DNA of 20,130 nucleotides from an uncultured Lachnospiraceae bacterium (GTDB lineage Bacteria > Bacillota > Clostridia > Lachnospirales > Lachnospiraceae), in NCBI GenBank assembly GCA_948441955.1, contig CAOJQZ010000044.1, forward strand, positions 1-20,130, written 5' to 3'. Of the stretch, positions 16,428 through 20,130 are shown one piece after another. The translations under genes and the position numbers were made by a program. Under the pieces are notes generated by a model. It was not told the DNA's origin, did not search any database, and worked only from the letters and a program-made list of their open reading frames with translations. Every line of letters begins with the position of its first letter. Within the stretch, counting starts at the first letter, position 1.

Positions 16428-17501
16428 CTATTTCACAACTCCATTCTGCCATCTTAATGCGCGCTTCTTAATCAAATCCAGTGTTTTTGTAACGATTGTA
16501 AATATGAAGCAGATTACAAATAACGCCGCAAACATCTTATCGTATGCCGCCCAGGATTTCGCCCAGTTCATATACCAGCCAAGTCCTGCCTTAACTCCCA
16601 TCATTTCCGCAACCATAATTGCCACACACGCTGAACTCATTGCCTGAGTACAGCCCTGTAAAATGGAAGGCATTGCGTGAGGAATTGCTACCCGGAATAC
16701 AAGCTGTCTGGAGCTTGCGCCCAGAGTGCGCGCCGCGTCAAAGAAATCCTTATCCACATTGGAAATACCCGTCATGGAGGCCACCGTTACCGCAAACCAG
16801 GCGCCAAGGGCAATGATAAATACTGCCCCCTTAAACAAGGATGCGGCTACTACCATCACAATCGGAATCCATGTAGAAGTAGGAATCGGTCCTAAAAATT
16901 TGATAACCGGATTTACCCAATACCGTACTTTTTCTGAATAACCGCAGGTAATACCCGTAACCAGCCCAAGAGCCACCCCAATAAAATATCCTAAAAATAA
17001 CAGCCGCAGCGTGTGTAAGGTACATTCCAGCAGATACGCACGGTCAATCCATGCAATATTGATGATATAGTTCATACACGGCACAAAGGGCTGAGTCAGA
17101 ATACCCGTTTTGAGTGTCAGGTAATCATAGCCTGCAAGCAGAAGGAACAAGGCAGATAGAAGCGGCGCCCTGTAGCGGAGCATATCCAGCACGCTTTTGT
17201 CTCCCCGAAGCCTTACCATTAGAGAAAAGGCAAAATAAAGCAGATATACACTAATCAATACGACAAGGAATCCAACATATGTATATGGGTTGCTGTTAGG
17301 ACTTCCGTTAGGGATCATCCAATATTCCAAAACCGCTGCAACCCCGCAGATAAACGGGAGTATCATAATAAGATAGTCCAGCGCCTTCTGAAAGCCCGTC
17401 TTTTCCTTTTCCTCCAGCTCCTTAAGCTGCTGTCTCGTAAGACGGCCGAGTCTGGCTCTGTCTATATTGTTTTTTTTATTTTGGGAATTCTTTTCTGACA
17501 T
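16428..17501 (-). CDS. NitT/TauT-type ABC transporter permease
   Basis: Membrane subunit of the importer, 357 residues, about 90 longer than a minimal SsuC-type permease. The extra length is N-terminal: a charged cytoplasmic tail (residues 1-40) and three additional hydrophobic segments before the usual core. The core contains TLRLLFLGYFIGVALGLVTG, the class marker FLGPIPTSTWIPIVMVV and the coupling loop FFDAARTLGASSRQLVFRV. The ATG has AGGAG eight bases upstream. It opens the operon, with the ATPase gene directly abutting. A candidate promoter lies 60 to 90 bases upstream. Sulfonate, nitrate, bicarbonate or pyrimidine-precursor transport are all possible for the class. Confidence 0.92.
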   Translation of the reverse strand: MSEKNSQNKKNNIDRARLGRLTRQQLKELEEKEKTGFQKALDYLIMILPFICGVAAVLEYWMIPNGSPNSNPYTYVGFLVVLISVYLLYFAFSLMVRLRGDKSVLDMLRYRAPLLSALFLLLAGYDYLTLKTGILTQPFVPCMNYIINIAWIDRAYLLECTLHTLRLLFLGYFIGVALGLVTGITCGYSEKVRYWVNPVIKFLGPIPTSTWIPIVMVVAASLFKGAVFIIALGAWFAVTVASMTGISNVDKDFFDAARTLGASSRQLVFRVAIPHAMPSILQGCTQAMSSACVAIMVAEMMGVKAGLGWYMNWAKSWAAYDKMFAALFVICFIFTIVTKTLDLIKKRALRWQNGVVK

Positions 17502-17525
17502 AAAACTTTCTCCTGAAGTGTATTG

Positions 17526-17558
17526 TACAGTTCCTCTGAATTGTTTTCTTGTACTGTA
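17526..17558. repeat. Inverted repeat in the leader of the NitT/TauT operon
   Basis: TACAGT (17526-17531) and ACTGTA (17553-17558) are complementary and separated by 21 bases, just downstream of the candidate promoter and upstream of the permease ribosome site. It could be an operator pair or a leader stem, or chance. Confidence 0.3.
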
Positions 17559-17562
17559 AATT

Positions 17563-17591
17563 ACTCTATCACAAAAAATTAAGAAAGTTAA
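17563..17591 (-). promoter_or_regulatory. Candidate promoter of the NitT/TauT operon
   Basis: On the minus strand TTAACT (17586-17591) and TAGAGT (17563-17568) are 17 bases apart and TGA precedes the -10, giving an extended TGn element. Each hexamer matches consensus at four positions. Its place between the terminator of the HD gene and the permease start fits. Confidence 0.45.
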
Positions 17592-17694
17592 ATCGATAAT
17601 TTACATCAATAGAATGATTTATTTGATTTTTCTATTTAACTGCCGAACAGCTGTGATCCATCAGACCAATTATCTCAGGGCAATCCCTATACAA

Positions 17695-17722
17695 TAAAAA
17701 ACCGCCCCGGCTATTGGGCGGC
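17695..17722 (-). terminator. Terminator overlapping the 3' end of the HD-domain gene
   Basis: On the minus strand CCGCCC (17716-17721) pairs with GGGCGG (17702-17707) around an eight-base loop and is followed by TTTTTT. The TAG stop of the HD-domain gene (17711-17713) lies in the loop, so the last sense codons form the left arm of the stem. Confidence 0.85.
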
Positions 17723-18316
17723 AGATTGAGAAGACAGAAAGTCTATTTCCTTATTTACATTTTCTTCGCAGGAGCGCATGGCAAGAATGGTCTTCTCCAT
17801 AAGCTCCTCTAAAGTCCATCCAAGTCTCTCTGCACCGGCGCTGATAATGTCTCTGGAGCACCCTGCGGCAAAGCGTTTGTCCTTAAATTTTTTCTTCAGG
17901 CTTTTTATCTCCATATCCATAACACTCTTAGACGGACGCATCTTTGCCGCCGCCCAGATAAGTCCGGTAAGCTCGTCGCATGCAAACATAACCTTCTCCA
18001 TCTCTTCCTCCGGCTCTATCCGGCTGCAGATACCATATCCGTGGCTTAAAACAGCATGAATCACCTCCGGCTCAGCGCCTGCTTCTTTTAACATTCCTTC
18101 TGCTTTCTGGCAATGCTCCTCTGGATAGAGTTCAAAATCAATATCATGCAGAAGGCCGCAGACACCCCAGAAATCTTTGTCATCCCCATATCCAAGTTCC
18201 TCTGCAAACCAGCGCATGCATCCTTCCACGGTAAGACCATGCAAAATATGAAAGGGCTCCTTATTATATTTCTGCAAGAGAGCTAATGCTGTTTCATGTG
18301 TAAACCTTGTGTTCAT
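17711..18316 (-). CDS. HD-domain hydrolase of unknown substrate
   Basis: Cytoplasmic 201-residue protein of the HD metal-dependent phosphohydrolase superfamily. The expected metal ligands are visible in order: His26 in HILHGL, His57-Asp58 in CGLLHDIDFELYP, a later histidine in AVLSHGYG (about residue 92) and Asp in FACDELTGL (about residue 114). The second half is helical and charged. Such small HD proteins cleave phosphomonoesters or nucleotides, but no specific substrate can be named. GGAGG lies seven bases before the ATG. The gene is monocistronic by appearance: a candidate extended -10 promoter lies in the 84-base gap after the spoIIID fragment, and a terminator overlaps its stop. It is the first intact host gene beside the recombinase element. 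Confidence 0.85.
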   Translation of the reverse strand: MNTRFTHETALALLQKYNKEPFHILHGLTVEGCMRWFAEELGYGDDKDFWGVCGLLHDIDFELYPEEHCQKAEGMLKEAGAEPEVIHAVLSHGYGICSRIEPEEEMEKVMFACDELTGLIWAAAKMRPSKSVMDMEIKSLKKKFKDKRFAAGCSRDIISAGAERLGWTLEELMEKTILAMRSCEENVNKEIDFLSSQSAAQ

Positions 18317-18361
18317 AATTTTTCCTCCGTATCTGTTAAATATAAAGCTTTTTATCTAAAA

Positions 18362-18370
18362 AGTATACCA
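18362..18370 (-). promoter_or_regulatory. Candidate extended -10 promoter of the HD-domain gene
   Basis: On the minus strand TGGTATACT gives a TGn motif joined to TATACT, five of six matches to the -10 consensus, 46 bases before the HD gene ATG. No good -35 stands 17 bases upstream, which is acceptable for an extended -10 promoter. Confidence 0.4.
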
Positions 18371-18400
18371 CATATATTATGAAAAAACATCTCTCAATCT

Positions 18401-18550
18401 TTATATATGCTGATGAAGATATTTCTCCCGGGTAGCAAGTCCACCGCGTATGTGACGTTCGGATTTATTGACATCTAATATTTTCCGTGCTTCCAAAGCC
18501 AGAGATGGGTTAATCTGCCGAAGACGTTCTGTAACGTCTTTATGTATGGT
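18401..18550 (-). pseudogene. spoIIID: 3' fragment of spoIIID, interrupted by the recombinase element
   Basis: About 49 codons in one frame, ending in TAA at 18401-18403, encode the C-terminal half of SpoIIID, the mother-cell DNA-binding regulator of sporulation. The translation reads HKDVTERLRQINPSLAL, then EARKILDVN and KSERHIRGGLATREKYLHQ. From memory of the family this aligns with B. subtilis SpoIIID (HKDLTERLPEINPDLA, then KSIRHLRGGEATK). The intact protein is 80 to 93 residues. The start codon and about the first 36 residues, including most of the helix-turn-helix, are missing. Read upstream, the frame continues only a few codons (IVTT) and meets a stop at 18560-18562 inside the recombinase gene. 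The break falls in the recognition helix (SKSTVHKD in SpoIIID). The 5' part is predicted beyond the right edge. It may be an interrupted gene restored by excision and not a dead one. Confidence 0.85.
18521..18540. repeat. Perfect inverted repeat at the element/spoIIID junction
   Basis: AAGACGTT and AACGTCTT are perfect eight-base arms around CTGT, within spoIIID codons for KDVTERLR and directly abutting the recombinase stop codon. Serine recombinases bind imperfect inverted repeats flanking a two-base crossover, so this may be part of the attachment half-site, or only a feature of the spoIIID coding sequence. There is no T run for a terminator. Confidence 0.5.
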
Positions 18551-20117
18551 TGTTACTATTTAGAATGACATGGTCGTATGCCGTATTTGACATATTCTCG
18601 ATCAATACGGTTTCACCCAGTCCCAGATCTCCGAATAAACGTAGAAAAATATCTACGTTGCCCTCTTTGTCCACTTCGATTTTCTTGATAATCTGTTTAA
18701 GCTGCTCATTGGTCATTTGGTGAACGTCTGTAATATCTTCTACTGCTTTGAATGTGTTGCCAAGAATCTGCTCTAATTGTTCTCCCTTTGTCAGATGGTA
18801 GGACACCATTTTCAGATCATTCTCAAGCCTCTCGATTTCTTTACGCATACCGCCAATCTTTGTATTCAGCTCTTCACGGGAGATTAAATCATCTGTGTAC
18901 ATGTCCATGTATTTCTGACGGGTTTTCTGTAATCTGGAAAGCTGCTGGTTTAAATCTTTTTCGTATTCTAAATTTTCATCTTTTGCTTTATAGATGCGTT
19001 GGAATTCGCGGACTACATTTTGAATTACATTTTTTTTCTGTTTCAACATTTCGGCAAAGTATTCCTGCAATGCCTGAATCAGTTCTTCTTCATCGACAGT
19101 CACAGCATTGGGACAACTATCGGCGCCTCTGCCGTTATGCCCGGAACATACCCAGCGGACATAGGTATTCTTATACGTGCGAACGGTACGCCGAAACGAC
19201 CAGCCGCACTCCTTACACTTGATGAGAGTAGAGAAGAGATATTTATTACTCTGACGTTCATGCTTGATGTTGAATGCTTTATTTCTGGAGTGTAATATCT
19301 GCTGTGCTTTTTCATATGTTTCAGGTTCAATGATGCGTAAGTCCGGACGTTCTACAACCATCCAGTCTGTCTCGTCCTTATCGGCGCGTCTGCCCGTTAG
19401 AAAATCTGCCACTTCCTGCTTGCCGTTGATGATTTTCCCTGTATATAGCTCGTTTGTAAGAATACGGCAGACAGCGTTCTGGCTCCACCTACAGTTACGC
19501 TTTGTTTTTAATCCGCGTTCATTTAGCTTGTTGGAAATCTTAGCGGCTCCATAGCCTTCTTTGGTGTACCACTGGTAAATCTGCCGGATAATAGCTGCCT
19601 CTTCTTGATTGATTTCCAGATTGAAATAATCGCCTACGGTTTTGTTATAACCGTAAACGATGTTAGGAACCCTTCCCTTTTCTGCATTCATTTTTTTGCC
19701 GAACTTTACACGCTTGGATGTATTGGCGCTTTCCTCCTGCGCCAACGCACCGAAGATAGTCAGGACAAATTCACTGTTGCCCATGCTGGTCATGTTGGCA
19801 GTGAGGAATTGGGTTTCTATGCCTAATGACTTTAATTTGCGGACATTCTGAAGGAGATCCACAGTATTACGGGCAAAACGTGAGATATCTTTTACTACTA
19901 CCATGTCGAACAATCCATGTTCGGCATCGGACATCATGCGAAGAAATTCCTTTCGATTTTTAATTTTCGTTCCAGAAATACCCTCATCTGCATATAACCT
20001 AATAAGCGTATCACCTGTGCGGGTAGTATATTCAGCGAAAAAGGCTTTTTGAGCTTCAAGGCTGTTTAGTTGGTCTTCTTTATCCGTGGATACACGGCAG
20101 TATGCGGCTATGTTCAT
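18540..20117 (-). CDS. Large serine recombinase (resolvase/integrase family)
   Basis: Site-specific recombinase of 525 residues that cuts and rejoins DNA through a serine nucleophile. The N-terminal catalytic domain starts AAYCRVSTDKEDQLNSLEAQ with Ser10 as nucleophile and Arg8, and continues with ADEGISGTKIKNR and VVVKDISRFARN with its arginines. The recombinase domain follows (about 150-290). A zinc ribbon has Cys301, Cys304, Cys324 and Cys335, and then a long coiled coil (about 360-440) leads to a short tail. The length suits element excisionases of the SpoIVCA/TnpX kind. GAGAGG lies seven bases before the ATG. Its promoter lies outside the window. The TAA stop overlaps the codons for His-Lys of the spoIIID fragment, so the gene ends exactly at the insertion point, and its last codons may be supplied by the target. 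It points in the same direction as spoIIID. Confidence 0.95.
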   Translation of the reverse strand: MNIAAYCRVSTDKEDQLNSLEAQKAFFAEYTTRTGDTLIRLYADEGISGTKIKNRKEFLRMMSDAEHGLFDMVVVKDISRFARNTVDLLQNVRKLKSLGIETQFLTANMTSMGNSEFVLTIFGALAQEESANTSKRVKFGKKMNAEKGRVPNIVYGYNKTVGDYFNLEINQEEAAIIRQIYQWYTKEGYGAAKISNKLNERGLKTKRNCRWSQNAVCRILTNELYTGKIINGKQEVADFLTGRRADKDETDWMVVERPDLRIIEPETYEKAQQILHSRNKAFNIKHERQSNKYLFSTLIKCKECGWSFRRTVRTYKNTYVRWVCSGHNGRGADSCPNAVTVDEEELIQALQEYFAEMLKQKKNVIQNVVREFQRIYKAKDENLEYEKDLNQQLSRLQKTRQKYMDMYTDDLISREELNTKIGGMRKEIERLENDLKMVSYHLTKGEQLEQILGNTFKAVEDITDVHQMTNEQLKQIIKKIEVDKEGNVDIFLRLFGDLGLGETVLIENMSNTAYDHVILNSNNHT

Positions 20118-20130
20118 AGAAAAACCTCTC
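18540..20130 (-). mobile_element. Left end of a serine-recombinase element inserted in spoIIID
   Basis: The DNA from the spoIIID break to the right edge is a recombinase gene and 13 bases upstream of it, so only one end of an element is visible. Its nature (prophage, skin-like element or transposon) and size cannot be told. The attachment junction lies within roughly 18540-18556. The other junction should carry the 5' part of spoIIID on the same strand. Confidence 0.75.

Noticed and set aside
1..20130. CRISPR array, tRNA or rRNA genes, insertion-sequence transposase
   Set aside because: No regularly spaced direct repeats, no cloverleaf-like or rRNA-like stretch and no transposase were found. 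The recombinase at the right end is the only mobility gene.

Overview
The window looks like a chromosomal stretch of a Gram-positive, spore-forming anaerobe of the Clostridia, most likely a gut Lachnospiraceae-type bacterium. The evidence is an endospore regulator fragment (SpoIIID), strong AGGAGG-type ribosome sites in front of nearly every gene, lipoprotein-type solute-binding proteins, sigma-A-like promoters and AT-rich intergenic DNA. The lineage is an inference, because no rRNA or marker gene is present. All genes called here lie on the minus strand, so the window is best read from right to left.

Right end (18401-20130): a large serine recombinase of 525 codons stops exactly where a headless 3' fragment of spoIIID begins. 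The fragment encodes the conserved SpoIIID C-terminal half but lacks the start and most of the helix-turn-helix. The simplest reading is that a recombinase-bearing element, extending beyond the right edge, is integrated inside spoIIID. This resembles the skin elements that split sigK in Bacillus subtilis and Clostridioides difficile, and it is the most interesting feature of the window. Next comes a small HD-domain hydrolase gene with its own candidate promoter and a terminator that overlaps its stop codon.

Middle right (14300-17591): a three-gene ABC importer of the nitrate/sulfonate/taurine class (permease, ATPase, lipoprotein). It has a candidate promoter upstream and a clear terminator at its end. 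Its substrate is unknown.

Centre (4094-14097): a seven-gene sugar-utilisation operon behind a strong promoter with palindromes over it. It encodes a sugar-binding lipoprotein, two CUT1-type permeases, an EbgA-like GH2 beta-galactosidase, a GH65 alpha-glucoside phosphorylase, an EamA/DMT exporter and a beta-phosphoglucomutase. No ATPase is encoded, so a shared MsmK-like ATPase elsewhere is presumably used. The glycosidases are cytoplasmic. The logic is import of an intact glycoside, removal of an alpha-glucose as beta-glucose 1-phosphate, conversion of that to glucose 6-phosphate, and hydrolysis of a beta-galactoside. The odd exporter suggests that an aglycone is expelled. One speculative fit is the collagen glycan Glc-alpha-1,2-Gal-beta-hydroxylysine.

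Left (4-4067): an EbgR-like LacI-family regulator with its own promoter, followed closely by an M42 aminopeptidase. Then come a small HPr-like protein lacking the phosphorylatable histidine and a MATE-family exporter, separated by a terminator and a good promoter.
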